Source of the DNA: Riptortus pedestris
Taxonomy: Eukaryota; Arthropoda; Insecta; Hemiptera; Alydidae
NCBI GenBank assembly: GCA_019009955.1
Contig: CM032230.1
Span: 1,316,001 to 1,380,000, forward strand
DNA: 64,000 nucleotides
Direction: 5' to 3'
Positions within the stretch are counted from its first letter, which is position 1. Each line of letters begins with the position of its first letter. A program made the translations under genes and the position numbers. Under the pieces are notes generated by a model. The model saw only the letters and a program-made list of their open reading frames with translations. It ran no database searches and had not been told where the DNA came from. Shown in pieces: positions 47,301 through 58,747 of this stretch.

Positions 47301-47342
47301 TTGTTTGAGCTTTCAATGCTTTTCGTGCCAGCTGGTAAAAAG
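44307..47342 (-). mobile_element. R2-superclade non-LTR retrotransposon, internally deleted
   Basis: The minus strand carries, in order, two Cys/His zinc fingers, an RT domain with a deletion, a thumb, a CCHC-like knuckle and a restriction-like endonuclease. This single-ORF layout defines the R2/R4/NeSL group. Frames: 47,077-46,097; 46,050-45,476; 45,457-45,002; 45,000-44,494. Non-coding ends reach TA microsatellites on both sides (44,266-44,306 and 47,343-47,379), suggesting insertion into a TA repeat. Not in rDNA. Confidence 0.85.
44494..47077 (-). pseudogene. R2-like ORF: zinc fingers, RT, restriction-like endonuclease
   Basis: Zinc fingers: ECHLCQNVLTKRGINPHLSR with R-S-H, then CGICGKECKNVQIHVSKAH (47,077-46,915), for target DNA binding. 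RT: SAPGPDGIFVRTIRDL (46,330), FKLGRTIFIFKSGDK and VSNYRPITI (46,130). The next readable block is already GDPLSPFLFNMAIDFVF (46,050) and CGFADDVALIAKD (45,925), so motifs 2a through A are missing. Thumb: IKYLGVTFQQE, KPDQKLNILNQYIWP, IDKIIRS, LSLPSDTPNSMFY. Knuckle: CRHCSEFETLPHVLG ... RNSRHH (44,990). Endonuclease: RRADIVAIM ... LILDPTVRFE (44,815-44,755), the R-x-D ... D-P-x-x-R catalytic pattern. Frameshifts separate the blocks. Confidence 0.88.

Positions 47343-47379
<37 letters not shown>
47343..47379. repeat. (TA)n microsatellite at 5' side of the R2-like element
   Basis: About 18 TA units. Confidence 0.9.
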
Positions 47380-47383
<4 letters not shown>

Positions 47384-48037
47384 AAAGTTATGTACAAAGA
47401 ACAGATGATAGAGGTTTCGGTATGTGAGGAGAGAGGGGTGTTTTGATTTAAATTTCCCACTCTGGTAGTGACTGCTTAGAATCAATGTAGTTTTATGGTG
47501 ACATGTATTGTTATTGCTTGTATTATTGGCGAAAATAATAAAAGACTTTATGTGCAGGATATAGATATATTATTGGTACTTCCCAAAAAACAAACAAGTT
47601 CCAGTACACAAAGAAAAAAGCATGGAGCGTGCAAACTATGGACAACCCTCCAGTAGATGTTTCCATGGCAGTCATTGGAAAACCACCAGCAAAGACACAT
47701 CACAGCCCCAGTCATTTCAAAGAGTTCAAAAAAGTTCAAACAAGACACTTGAAAGGAGGAGAGCACACTTGTCTCATGGCCAGTATGGTGTCTTTTCATA
47801 ATAATTAAGTTTTTGGCACCAATACCAGGAAATTCGTTTCAAAGTTGAAGAGTATGGTGATGGATGTAATGAATGAGAAAAAAGAAGACATTTCTAAAAA
47901 ATGAGCAAGCCTAGCACGATATTCAAAGAAAGCACCATATAACAAAATCCCTATTCATCCATTTTAATGTTAATTAATAATAAATAAAATAAATCTCTCT
48001 ATTTTTTATTATTTATAAATAATTTTTTATAAATAAT

Positions 48038-48040
<3 letters not shown>
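47380..48040. other. Intron, nothing recognised
   Basis: A somewhat less AT-rich patch at 47,580-47,790 has an 83-codon minus-strand open stretch rich in Cys and Phe; no motif. Confidence 0.35.

Positions 48041-48118
<78 letters not shown>
48041..48118. repeat. (CT)n microsatellite
   Basis: About 39 uninterrupted CT units; on the minus strand a GA tract. Confidence 0.95.
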
Positions 48119-48121
<3 letters not shown>

Positions 48122-48839
48122 TATATCTAGTAATAAATAGAACCAATGATAACCATAAAGTAGTGATATAAATTATTTATTTTATATGTGTGTACTGTAA
48201 ATTATAAATATTTAATATATTAAAATATAGATTAATTATGTTTGTGGACCTTTTAATATTGTTTTAATTTCGCCTTATTTTTTATTGGTAAAACACCAAT
48301 TGGGTAAATATAGATTATTATCTGGTATCAACCTGTGTGTGCGCATGTTCTTGGAGATTCAATTATTTAATTGAATTATAAAGGTCTACCCATATAAGGC
48401 CAGTTAACACATAAACAGGATTAATGAGAGTCTCAAGAATAAATAATATATCAAATTAAGCCAAATAAATTTGCACTAAAACATATGATTTTTTTCTTTC
48501 TAATTGTGATATTTCGAGACCAACTGGTAAAAATTTGGATAAGAAGTAGAGTGTAGGTTTTATTATTATTATTGTTTTTTATTATTTTGTGAGGGTGAGC
48601 AAAAATGTAAAAACATAAATATATTGTGTGTATAAGAGCAAAAAATGTATGAGAATTCAACATAGAAGATCAATCTTTTTCATTAACATCTATGTTAATA
48701 ATGAAAAATTAGGTGCTCTTAATAGAGATTTAAAATGAAAAATAGATGTTCTTAATAAAGATTAAAAACAAAAAATACATAATAATAATAAAGAGTTTAT
48801 TAAATTAGTAGAGGTAAAAAGTTTAACTTAGAATAATAA
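48119..48839. other. Intron, nothing recognised
   Basis: Very AT-rich; low-complexity 'aataataaaga' phrases. Confidence 0.4.
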
Positions 48840-49320
48840 AGAAGCTAAAATGTATTTGGATGAAATCATGGCTGATATATATCTTCAACAACAGGTTGTG
48901 TTAGATAGAGATAAATTGTGTAAAATTGATCGAGTAAAATTTATTTAAATAATAATAAAGAGATTTTTAGATACGAGCCAGGTCTAGTAAAAAAAGTATG
49001 AAATACATACTATATAGATATGATCTTAGTGGAGTATAAAGCTAAAAAAGATAGTTACATAAAATTAGAAGGATTTATAAATTAACTACATAATCGTAAA
49101 TATTATATTTATTTAACTAAAAATGATATAATTAAATTAGTTCATTTAGTTTATCATAAATATTGTCACCCTGGAGTTTCTAGAAAGTATACACTCATTA
49201 AAGAAAATATGATCATCCAATTATTTAAAAATTCACAGCACATTTATGTAATTATAAAAAAAATAAAATATCTATTATGTACTAAACAAAAGCTAGGTAT
49301 CAATAAAACTTGTGTGGGTA
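48840..49320 (+). pseudogene. Possible retrotransposon integrase zinc-binding (H2C2) remnant
   Basis: The plus frame near 49,130-49,290 reads IIKLVHLVYHKYCHPGVSRK, then TLIKENM and CTKQK. This matches 'H-x-x-x-H-x-x-x-x-H-x-G-V-x-x-x-x-x-x-I-x-x-x' with a late Cys, the zinc-binding module in front of gypsy/BEL integrases. Upstream frames (for example EIMADIYLQQQVVLDRDK) are broken. Very AT-rich and decayed. Confidence 0.4.
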
Positions 49321-49555
49321 CGTGTGCTTGTGTGTGTGTGTGTGTGTCTTGCTTCTGGTTATTTCATAGTACTGTATTTTTTTGTTTTATCTTATACTAC
49401 TACTGTGCTACTGACATGGGATTAATTGCATAGAAAGCTTCAGTGTAAACAAAAAAACAAATGTTGAAAATCACTCGACTTGTTCATTTTTTCCCTTTTA
49501 ATTGAACTTATAAAGGGCATTATTGGACTAAAATTGAAAATAAAATGGTAAATAC

Positions 49556-49716
49556 TGGCATTCTTGTTGAGGCCAAACGGAGTAAACGAGAGTTCCTTGC
49601 TGATTAACCCATGATATCTTCAGTTGGGTGGCACTGATGTGAGCATAGAGCCGAGCGATGAGTGGTGAAGCCATTCCTTCCACTGTGCAAGGGATGTACA
49701 GCTCTTGAATCAAACC
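49556..49716 (-). CDS. Coding exon 5 of the ASH-domain gene
   Basis: Acceptor ttatatgtttag; 53 codons in phase 0 plus two bases; donor CCA/GTATTT. Residues GLIQELYIPCTVEGMASPL, then ARLYAHISATQLKISW and VYSVWPQQEC. 'L-x-I-P-C-x-V-E-G-M-x-x-P-L' is a strong HYDIN/DLEC1-like strand pair: the end of one ASH domain and the start of the next. The donor is weaker than average; the next exon (6) fits its phase. Confidence 0.87.
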
Positions 49717-49939
49717 CTAAACATATAATAAAAAACTAAAATAATAAAATTGTCAAAGTTAAATAAATCCTGTATACTAGCAATAATGTCCATGCAAAAA
49801 TATACATATCTTTGGAGAAAATTATGGCTATTTAAACTTCATTAAAACTAAGATGGGGATTTTCCAATCAACTTGAAAGTCTTTTCGCTTGTTGGGATTT
49901 GATTGTTTACACCATTTTCAATAACTTGGTTCATTTTAG

Positions 49940-50610
49940 TAGATTTCCCTCGAGGGAAATCAGCTACTGAGGTTGTACTCATGACATGATTTTTGAAACA
50001 TTTCATCAAATGTCTATCAATTCTAATGTTGTTATAAACATTTTTTTTCACGACCTTGAACATTAACAGTAATATTTATATATTTTTTAATTTTCAGTCT
50101 TTAGAAACCTCACTTTTAATCATCTCATGTGAACAACGAGCCAATATATCATGAGCGTTTTATTCCAAGCTAAGTGCTTAAATTGCTCTTCAACAGACAT
50201 TGATTATGTGGTTTACATGCAATTACGTAGTATGATGACATCATGAATTAAGATTTTATGCTCTGGACTAAAAATGTTTATTTCATCAATACCATACTCG
50301 ATATTCAGTTTTTTTATTTGACACTTAGATCACATCATTTAATTTAGAGGGAGGGGGAATTGGAAATATCTATGTTACTGTGTGTTATATGTTATAGGAC
50401 CTAATATTGTTGTTATTCTAAGCAATTTCTCCTAACTTAAATATTAAACGAGTTGTACTTTCTTGTGTTGACCCTTCTGTAAACCACCACTACTACTCAA
50501 AGAATTTCGACTTAGAAGTAGATAATATATAGTGAGATGACATTACTAGTATGTCATCCCAGACATACCAAGGGAAATCTGCTTAGTTTACACAGCCCCT
50601 GTGAGACAAG
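49940..50610 (+). repeat. Interspersed repeat family A, copy
   Basis: Left end 'tttccctcgagggaaa' with 'tcagctactgaggttg' at 49,945-49,975; right landmark 'gggaaatctgcttagtttac' then 'acagcccctg' at 50,572-50,601. Confidence 0.75.
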
Positions 50611-50929
50611 ACTCTAATAATTTGTATTTATATTACTTTACATTGTACAAGGAAGGAAAAATAGGATGCTCGCAAATATTTCTTAATTAGCTTGGCTGAT
50701 TGAAAGAGGTTTTCCCATATAGAGAAATACATTACAACTTGCTCCTCTTTCAAAATGGTATAAAATGGGTTAAAGTTCCTTTGGTACTTAATTTAATATC
50801 ATCAGCATAAAGAGAAAATAAATATACTTTGTTATATTAGCTGTAAGCCTTTGAAAAATGTATTCTTGAAAACGGCTAAGACAGGTGTACTAAAATACTA
50901 ATGTGAGGGCATCTGCACATCTACAATAC

Positions 50930-51470
50930 CATTATAAATTTGGAAAATTTATACATTTTTTCTTTATCTTGAATATTAACAGAGATATTTGAATTATTTA
51001 GTTTTCAGCCTTCAGTAAATTTCTACTTATGTGATATTAATGATAAGCTGTTATTCAAAGCTTAAATAACAAATATTGTTTTCATTGAGCTTTTACTTTC
51101 TAAACTATATGGTTTTTATTTGACCAACACCACACTCAATGTTTAAACATTTCATAGAAAACTAAAGACCATAGTAGGTAATGGGTGAAATCGGCCTTGA
51201 GGGGAGAGTTAGAAGGGGAATAATTAAATATTTGAAATATTTCAATTACTATGTTATATGACCATTGTTATTCAAATTTTAATGTTCTACGGCTATTGTT
51301 TTACGCATGATTTCTCTGATGGGAATATTAATGAGTGATTTGTTTTTGTTTTTTTTGTTATATTTTAATTTCTGTTTACATAGGCTTATTACAGTGGGAG
51401 AAATAGAGAATAGATGGCGTGATGAGATCATCAGTGTATCAAATTCCAGTGCGTGGGAAACCCACATAAT
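50930..51470 (+). repeat. Interspersed repeat family A, diverged copy
   Basis: Shares 'tctttatcttgaatattaac', 'gtttaaacatttcatagaaa' and a G-rich strip at 51,200. The 3' landmark is altered to 'gtgggaaacccacataatgg' at 51,454. Confidence 0.55.
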
Positions 51471-51844
51471 GGACAAAAGTTTGACAGCGTTCCTCGAATG
51501 TATTATGACATATGGCCATTAACAAAAAGTTTCCAAGCCATTTGTATTCAGGCTCCCAAATACGAGATGTTTTATAGAAGTGACTAATGATGAGTACTGA
51601 TTACCCATTCCAATTTACTAGTACAAAACAAGTTTCTAAACATTTTTTTTAAAAGTAAGTAAATAAATATGAATTCCTTTGATGATACTTTAAATAATCT
51701 TTCCAAATACTTCTAGTAATAAACATCTTGGAGGAGACAGACTGTATTAGGAAGTTTTCTGGGATCAAGATTCATTTAAAGAAATTAGGTTTGGTAACAT
51801 ACTTCCTTAAATATAAAAAAATCCAGCACTACATAGTTTCTTAC

Positions 51845-52018
51845 AGCACATTTAGGAGTGAAGGCGACAATAACATCCTGCTCGCCGTAGGGAGGTAAGA
51901 CATCTGTTTCAAATGAATATTCCAATGAACACAGCTCTGCATCTGGTCCAAATCCTTTATGCATCATAAATTTCGTAGGTAAGAAACTGTGATTAACAAT
52001 TTTTATGGTAAATTCTTC
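51845..52018 (-). CDS. Coding exon 4 of the ASH-domain gene
   Basis: Acceptor aaacactttttatag; 58 codons, phase 0 at both ends; consensus donor GCT/GTAAGA. Residues EEFTIKIVNHSFLPTKFMM and LPPYGEQDVIVAFTPKCA. These are the two diagnostic ASH strands: 'F-x-I-x-V-x-N-x-S-x-L-P-x-x-F' and 'L-P-P-x-x-x-x-x-V-x-V-x-F-x-P'. The following exon supplies the closing strands. One of the best-supported exons. Confidence 0.92.
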
Positions 52019-52385
52019 CTATAAAAAGTGTTTAATTTTAGTAGTTTAGCAAATCTTCTCTAAGGAAGTATAGATGAGAAAAATGTTTATAAATTTGATT
52101 AAAATAACTTTTAAAGTCATTTAATACTTTTACAATATTAATCATTTTAAAGTTACCTCTTCTTCATTTTAATACTGCAGTAGTCGCACGTCATCTGAGA
52201 GATGACTAGGAGAGACTTTTTGAATTGCTGAGTAGAAGATTGAACCTGGGTGCCCCCCACCCTAGCTACCTTCCCTCCATCCCTAGAGCCGTCCACCAGT
52301 ACTGTTTCAACCCTTTTCAGATTCTCCAATACTGTGCATGACCTTGAGGCATCTGTGAGATCCCGTGCAACTACCTTTGTAAGTA

Positions 52386-52780
52386 GTGCAGAGGCAGATT
52401 TGCAGGGAGCTTAAAAGTATAAAAAATAGGGAAAAAAATTCAAGCATCTTCGCTTATAGGAAGGAGGGCACCCTGGTTTCCTATGTCCCAAAAAATAAGT
52501 CCAAAATTAGAAATGTATTGGCTATATCAAGTATGTATTTTGATAGAGAAATAAATGAGAGAACAGAAGAAAAGAAAAGCCTTTCATTATAACACATTAT
52601 AATAAAACCAAAGTAGGTGTGGACATATTGGATAAAATTTGTTCACTTTATAATGTATTTAGAAATACCAGAAGGTGGCTTATGGTAGTTTTTTTTTTTC
52701 TCTTCTGAATATTTTGGAGATCAATTCTCAAGTAATTTATTTAGGAAATGGCCATATTTCATTTTATAAACCTACCTACC
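52386..52780 (+). pseudogene. piggyBac transposase C-terminal fragment
   Basis: The plus frame reads SSIFAYRKEGTLVSYVPKNK, then IRNVLAISSMYFD. After a frameshift near 52,590 comes KPKVGVDILDKICSLYNVFR and TRRWLMVVFF. The 'K-x-G-V-D-x-x-D-x-x-x-x-x-Y-x-x-x-R-x-T-(R/K)-R-W' block with the third catalytic Asp is the piggyBac family hallmark. Probably unrelated to the copy at 40.5 kb, which lacks this region. A ~38-bp sequence is repeated about three times just after it (52,755-52,835). Confidence 0.82.
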
Positions 52781-53009
52781 TATTTTATTTCATTTTATAA
52801 ACCTACCTGCCTATTTTATTTTATTTTATAAACCTGACTATATAATGTGTATGTCTAACATATGTATATATCAATTTTATGTTGTGTAAGCCAAGGTATT
52901 GTGTGAAATATTTTTTTTCATATTATATAATCATAAATCATGTATTTTCTTTATATAATGTACCAATTATAACTTTTATACAAATATTAGTACAGGCTTA
53001 ATTAAAACT

Positions 53010-53280
53010 GACCTTCTTACTTTAATACTTAAGGACATACGGTAAGTGATCTGAGAGATGACGTGCGCCCACTCTTGTACTGATGAGGGGCGAGCCTGCT
53101 GCAGTGTTAATGAATATCCCTGAAAAGGCCACCCTCTTCGACTGTGTCCAATGACCTCAACTTCAAATATGTTTGAGATGAAATTGTGGTGTCTTATGAT
53201 ATGCCCAAGAAGTTTCACCCTATTTTTTTCCAAGGCCTTGATAGGACTATTACTTTCACTTTCCTCATTTAGAACTTTCA
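53010..53280 (-). pseudogene. LINE reverse transcriptase C-terminal fragment
   Basis: The minus frame contains KNRVKLLGHIIRHHNFISN, then FEVEVIGHSRRGWPFQGY. This is the conserved 'R-x-x-x-x-L-G-H-(I/V)-x-R-H-x-x-x-x-x-x-x-x-E-G-x-V-x-G-x-R-x-R-G-R-P' tail after the RT thumb of RTE/CR1-like LINEs. Confidence 0.75.
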
Positions 53281-53284
53281 CATT

Positions 53285-53370
53285 GGATTTTAGCAGATTT
53301 CCCTTCATCAGCTATTGGGGTCAAACTTGATGGGATTTTCGAAAAATATATATACCTATATATATATATA
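53285..53370 (+). repeat. Family A left end, truncated by family B
   Basis: 'ttagcagatttcccttcatc' followed by 'gatgggattttcgaaaaata' is the family A left end; it stops at the TA-rich end of the neighbouring family B copy. Confidence 0.6.
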
Positions 53371-55345
53371 TATATATAAAATTGTAACCTCTGTCTGTAC
53401 ATTGATTTTTTTCGTGAAATTTCACGATAACTTTTCGTTTCACATGTCATAGACACCATAACTACATTTTGTTTCTTTCATGTCTGTTTGTTTGTTTGTT
53501 TATTTGTTTGTTTGTTTGTTACCTTTTCACGCACAAACAGCTGAACCGAATTTTATGAAACTTGGTATGTATATTACTACTAGCCCAACTTAGACTTTAG
53601 GCTATATTAATATTCTCTAAGACGAACAGGAGTGGGGGTTATAAGGGAAGCCTGAAATTAAAAATAGCGATATTTCGTTTCCTATTGCTTTTTCAGCAAA
53701 TATGTACATAACAAAAGTTGTTTATTTTTTAATTTAGAGTAACTTTTGTTTTATGCGCTTTTGCCGTATACGGAAGTATAAATGAGTTATACGCTATAAA
53801 CTAAAGCGGGAGTCCACAATTTTATTTGGCACTAAAGACTCAACCGAATGAAACCAAACTCGGTATGTGAATTAGTACTAACGCCTTCCTTATAATAAGC
53901 CATACTAACATTTCTAGGGATGGGCAGGAGTGGGGGTTATAAGGAAGGCCTGAAATTAATAATAGTGATATTTAATTTCCTATTGCATTTTCGGCAAATA
54001 TGCACATGACAAAAGTTGTTTATTTTGTTATTTAGAGAATCTTTTTTTATATACACTATCGTCGTATACCGAAGTATAAAGGCGTTATACGCTAAAAATT
54101 ATAGCGGGAGTCAACAATTTTATTTGGCACAAAAGACTCAACCGAACTAAATAAAACACTCAGTATGTGTATTAGCACTAACGCCTTCCTTACAATAAGC
54201 CATACTAACATTTCGAGGGACGGGCTGGAGTGGGGGTTATAAGGAAGGCCTGAAATTAATAATAGTGATATTTCGTTTCCTGTAGCATGTTCGGCAAATA
54301 TGCACATAACAGAAGTTGTTTATTTTGTTATTTAGCGAAATTTCTGCATATCTGCATTTTGTTTCTTTCGTGTATGTTTGTTTGTTTGTTTGTTTGTTAC
54401 CTTTTCGCGCATAAATGGCTGAACCGAATTTTATGAAACTTGGTATGTATATTACTACTAACCCAACTTAGACTTTAGGATATAATAATTTTCTCTGAGA
54501 CGAACAGGAGTGGGGGTTATAAGGGAAGCATGAAATTAAAAATAGCGATATTTCGTTTTCTATTGGTTTTTCGGTACATATGCACATAACAAAAGTTGTT
54601 TATTTTGTTATTTAGAGTAACTTTTGTTATATACACTTTTGTCGTATACCGAAGTTTAAATGCGTTATACGCTAAAAATTATAGCGGGAGTCAACAATAT
54701 TATTTGCCAAAAAAGACTCAACCGAACTAAATAAAACTCGGTATGTGTATTAGCAGTGAGGCCTTCATTATAATAAGCCATACCAACATTTCTATGGACG
54801 GGCAGGAGTGGGGGTTATAAGGGAAGCCTGAAATTAAAAATAGCGATATTTCGTTTCCTATTGGTTTTTCCGCAAATATAAACATAACAAAAGTTGTTTA
54901 TTTTATTATTTGGAGTAACTTTTGTTATATACACTTTTGTCGTATACCTAAGTATAAATGAGTTATACGTTAAAACTTTAGCGGGCACTAACGGCTGAAC
55001 CGAACTTAACAAAACTTGGTATGTCAATTAGCATTAATTCTTTCATGATTATAAGTTATATTAAAATTTTTAGGTTCGAACGGGAGGGGGGTTAAAAGGG
55101 AGGCCTGAAATAAAAATTCACCATATTTACATGTATAAGAGACGGGAAATATAAAAATATCGAAGACTGTGAAGCCTTATTGAACAAATAATTCTATTAT
55201 TAGAAAATCCACGGCAAAGATGGGTATCAATCCTAAACATTGGGACGGGTAAATGTCAAAATATTGTGCAATGTAAAGCCTGCTAAAAAATACCATCACC
55301 ATTCAGCCTCAGATGAATTCCCTTGCGAAACCGGGTATCTGAGCT
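53371..55345 (-). repeat. Interspersed repeat family B, long copy with about five internal units
   Basis: Reverse orientation: starts at the TA-rich/(TTTG)n end and finishes 'aaaccgggtatctgagctag' at 55,345. Internal ~310-bp units recur (landmark 'gcaggagtgggggttataag' or variant near 53,628, 53,928, 54,230, 54,515, 54,805). A second (TTTG)n block at about 54,375 suggests one copy inserted into, or recombined with, another. Confidence 0.78.
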
Positions 55346-55346
55346 A

Positions 55347-55348
<2 letters not shown>

Positions 55349-55388
<40 letters not shown>
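55349..55388. repeat. (TA)n microsatellite
   Basis: About 20 TA units between two family B copies. Confidence 0.9.
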
Positions 55389-55391
<3 letters not shown>

Positions 55392-56876
55392 TTTGGTTCT
55401 TTGTGTCTGTTTGTTTGTTTGTTACCTTTTCACACATAAACGGCTGAACCGAATTTTATGAAACTTGAAATGTATATTACTACTAACCCAACTTAGACTT
55501 TAGGCTATATTAATTTTCTCTGAGACGAACAGGAGTGGGGGTTATAAGGGAGGCGTGAAATTAAAAATAGTGGTATTTCGTTTCCTATTGGTTTTTCGGC
55601 AAATATGCACATAACAAAAGTTGTTTATTTTGTTATTTAGAGTAACTTTTGTTATATACACTTTGTCGTACACCAAAGTATAAATGCGTTATACGCTAAA
55701 AATGATAGTGGGAGTCAACAATTTTATTTGGCACAAAAGACTCAACCTAACTAAATAAAGCTCGGTATGTGTATTAGCACTAACGCCTTCATATCATAAG
55801 CCATACCAACATTTCTAGGGACGGCCAGGAGTGGGGGTTGTAAGAGAGGCCTGAAATTAAAAATAGCGGTATTTCATTTTCTATTGGTTTTTCTGCAAAT
55901 ATGCACATGACAAACATTGCTTATTTTGTTCTTTAGAGTAACTTTTGTTATATTAGGGGCTCAGGTTAGTCATTCGAGTTAAAGTGTTGCCTTTAATCTC
56001 ACATGGTAATCCTAGGGTGGCGAGTTCGAGTCCCGCCTGGGCATAGGAATTTATTTAGTGACAAAATTCATTAAATAAAATCCTAAGTCCCACCCTGGCT
56101 AGAAAAGGGTGGTAACCGGTAGATAACCCACCCCAATTAGCCTCAGTTGCAAAAAGTGGACGTTAATAAATAATAATAATAATAAATTCACTTTCGTAGT
56201 ATAACGAAGTATAAACGAGATATACACTAAAACCTAAAGCGGGAGCCAACAATTTTATTGGGCACTAACGATTTAATCGAAAGTAACAAAACTTGGTATG
56301 TGAATTAGCATTAACACTTAAATGATTGTAAGGTATATTACAATTTTTAGGTTCGAATGGGAGTGGGGGTTATAAGGGAGGCCTGAATAAAAATACGCGA
56401 CATTTCATTTTCTATTTGTTTTTCGTCAAACGTGCACATAACAAATAGCTGTTTACTTTGTTATTTAGAGTAACTTGTGTTTTATACAATTTTTTGTAGA
56501 ACAATGTATGAAGCAAGTAATTTGCGTAGAAATATTGATTTGTTGAGCATATCAATATTTCTTTACAACATGAACTACCAGGTACCTCACCTGGAAAAAT
56601 TAATTCAAATCTATGTTAATATTTTGTCCTTAATAATTCAAATCTATGCATAATGCACAGGAGACGGGAAATATGACAATATGGAGGACAGTTTGATGAA
56701 AAATTAATTTTATTATTAATAAATCCACAGCAACGACGGGTATAAACCCTAAACACTGGGACGGGTGAATGTCAAAATATTTGCAAAGTAAAGCCTTGCC
56801 AAAAAAAATACCATCACCAAAAAAATACCAGCCTCAAACGAATTCCCGGGCGAAACCGGGTATCTGAGCTAGTATA
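55389..56876 (-). repeat. Interspersed repeat family B, copy interrupted by a SINE
   Basis: Runs from 'tttggttctttgtgtctgtt' to 'aaaccgggtatctgagctag' at about 56,874. A tRNA-derived SINE is inserted at 55,955-56,187. Confidence 0.78.
55955..56187 (+). mobile_element. tRNA-derived SINE with (TAA)n tail
   Basis: The head has a box-A-like 'ttagtcattcgagttaaag' (55,966) and a clear box B 'gagttcgagtccc' (56,022-56,034). A non-tRNA body follows, then a tail of about five TAA/AAT units. Sequence of family B resumes on either side. The tRNA part does not fold into a clean acceptor stem, so it is not a functional tRNA. Confidence 0.78.
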
Positions 56877-56889
56877 TGTATATATTTTG

Positions 56890-57355
56890 GTCTGTTACCA
56901 CTCTAGCAGTCGCAATTTTTGTTTGATCGTTACCAAACTCAATATTTAAATGTTTTATGTAAAACTAAATATCAAGTTTTATTAATGGCTGACATCCGAC
57001 TAGCAGGAAAGGGGGGGGGGGTATTTTGAAAATTCTTAGTATCTCTGTTATTACGTGTTGGTTGAAAAAAATTGTATAAAACCAATCTTATAGCAAATGT
57101 AATATTCTATTAATGTTATTATGTACGTTTTTTCAATATCTTCATTCTTAACCGAGATAATTGTATTTTTTTAGTTTTTGGCCTTCAGCAAACCCCCACT
57201 CCTACTCATGTCACAAACAATACTCTGTTGTATAATAAACCACTTTATTCGAAGCTTAAATATCAAATATTGTTCTCATTGAACTTTTTAGTTTCGAGGT
57301 AAATGCAAACACGTGACTCACATGGGAAATCTGCTTAGTTAACGCAGCCCCTCTG
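56890..57355 (+). repeat. Interspersed repeat family A, copy
   Basis: 'tctagcagtcgcaatttttg', a G10 strip at 57,010, and the 3' landmark 'gggaaatctgcttagttaac' then 'gcagcccct' at 57,324. Confidence 0.7.
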
Positions 57356-57569
57356 TGACCGATTTTATTATTTTTTGAGTCCAACTTGTACTGGCAATTC
57401 TGTGAAAAATCCACATTTCAATTACTTTATTTTGAGTTTAAAATGAATCCTTTAGAACTTGCAGCATTCTACTCAGCTCTACATTGGACTTTGCCACCAG
57501 TGTAATGTCATCAGCAAATCTGATGCAATTAATAGATTTACCATTAATCTGTATACCTTCAGTACTTTT

Positions 57570-57935
57570 ATTTTAGAGGAGTGTGTTAAAGGGGAGAAAA
57601 CCGAAAATTTGTAATATCTCAGTTAATATGAATCGGATTGAAATATTGTATATAACAGTCTTGTTGCAACTGTAATTACCTATAAATGTTATTCTCTACA
57701 TTTGTTTTGTATCTCCTACATTGACAGAGATATTTGCATTCTGTCTCAGTTAATGCGCACTCTTACACATGGGGTTTTCACTTTGTGTATACTGAGTCAC
57801 TAAATATCTCGTATCCAGCTGGTATTTCGATTGCTGTTTACATAGGCTTCTTATTAGAAGAGAAATAGATAAATTGAGATCATCAGCGTGTAATATACCT
57901 ACTTGTGGGAAATCTGCTTAGTTTACGCAGACAGA
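57570..57935 (+). repeat. Interspersed repeat family A, 3' part
   Basis: Internal phrase 'gaatcggattgaaatattgt' and end landmark 'gggaaatctgcttagtttac' then 'gcagacagac' at 57,907. Confidence 0.65.
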
Positions 57936-58130
57936 CTTTTTCTCATTGGGGAGAAATTCACTTTTGGTTTATTAGCTAGAGATTTAGCTGAGAGAAGATT
58001 AAGGGTAGAACAGCTAGGGAATACACAACAGCAATGGGAGACAATTCAAGACTATAATTTTAATAGAAACTAAATTTCTCAAACCATCAAGTATTACAGG
58101 AAAGCTTCCAAACATTTATCTAGTACATAC

Positions 58131-58277
58131 CTGGTCCCCAATAAAAATGATCTTATCAAAAATGTAACAATTTGAGGCCAATGAAGCATCAGATACTTGA
58201 CAGTCACCAAATATTTCTATATAGAAATGCTCAGACAAAATTCTCCAGTCAAGAATATTATAACAAATTTGCTCCTT
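58131..58277 (-). CDS. Coding exon 3 of the ASH-domain gene
   Basis: Acceptor tggtttccctgtttcag (excellent pyrimidine tract); 49 codons, phase 0; consensus donor CAG/GTATGT. Residues KEQICYNILDWRILSEHFY and CQVSDASLASNCYIFDKII, ending FIGDQ before the ASH start in exon 4. An upstream acceptor (tttatgtag at 58,298) would add 20 bases but breaks phase with exon 2. Confidence 0.85.
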
Positions 58278-58747
58278 CTGAAACAGGGAAACCATATCTA
58301 CATAAAATAAAAAAAACAAAAAAAAAAACTCAAAAACTTTAAATTAACCAGAAGTTCTATTTAAATTAGGATAAGATAACTTTTCAGGACATTCTAAGGC
58401 TTAAAGATTCATCAAAATTTGAGTTCTTGCCTATCTGTCAGGTTATTCATTACTCAATCAATTAAAAGGGTTTTAATGAATTTTTATACTGCTGCGTTAA
58501 CTAACCCAAAATTAAAAAAATAAGCTATATAAGTATCCAATTTATTAACTAGTGGAAAGAAATAATTGCCAATATCATCACTACTATTGTTCTTTTAGTA
58601 GTTTCCTTTATAAACAGGAGCTAATGAAATTTCTATGGTGGGAGCATGGGTTCTCATTTTATTTAATTAACATCCATGTTCGTTTAAAATATATCCTATT
58701 ACTTCAAAATAATTTTTTGTAAGCCTTATTAGTCTGTTATTTGGTTT

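Noticed and set aside
55955..56045. Functional tRNA gene
   Set aside because: Box B is good, but the acceptor stem and anticodon arm do not fold cleanly and a SINE body and TAA tail follow.
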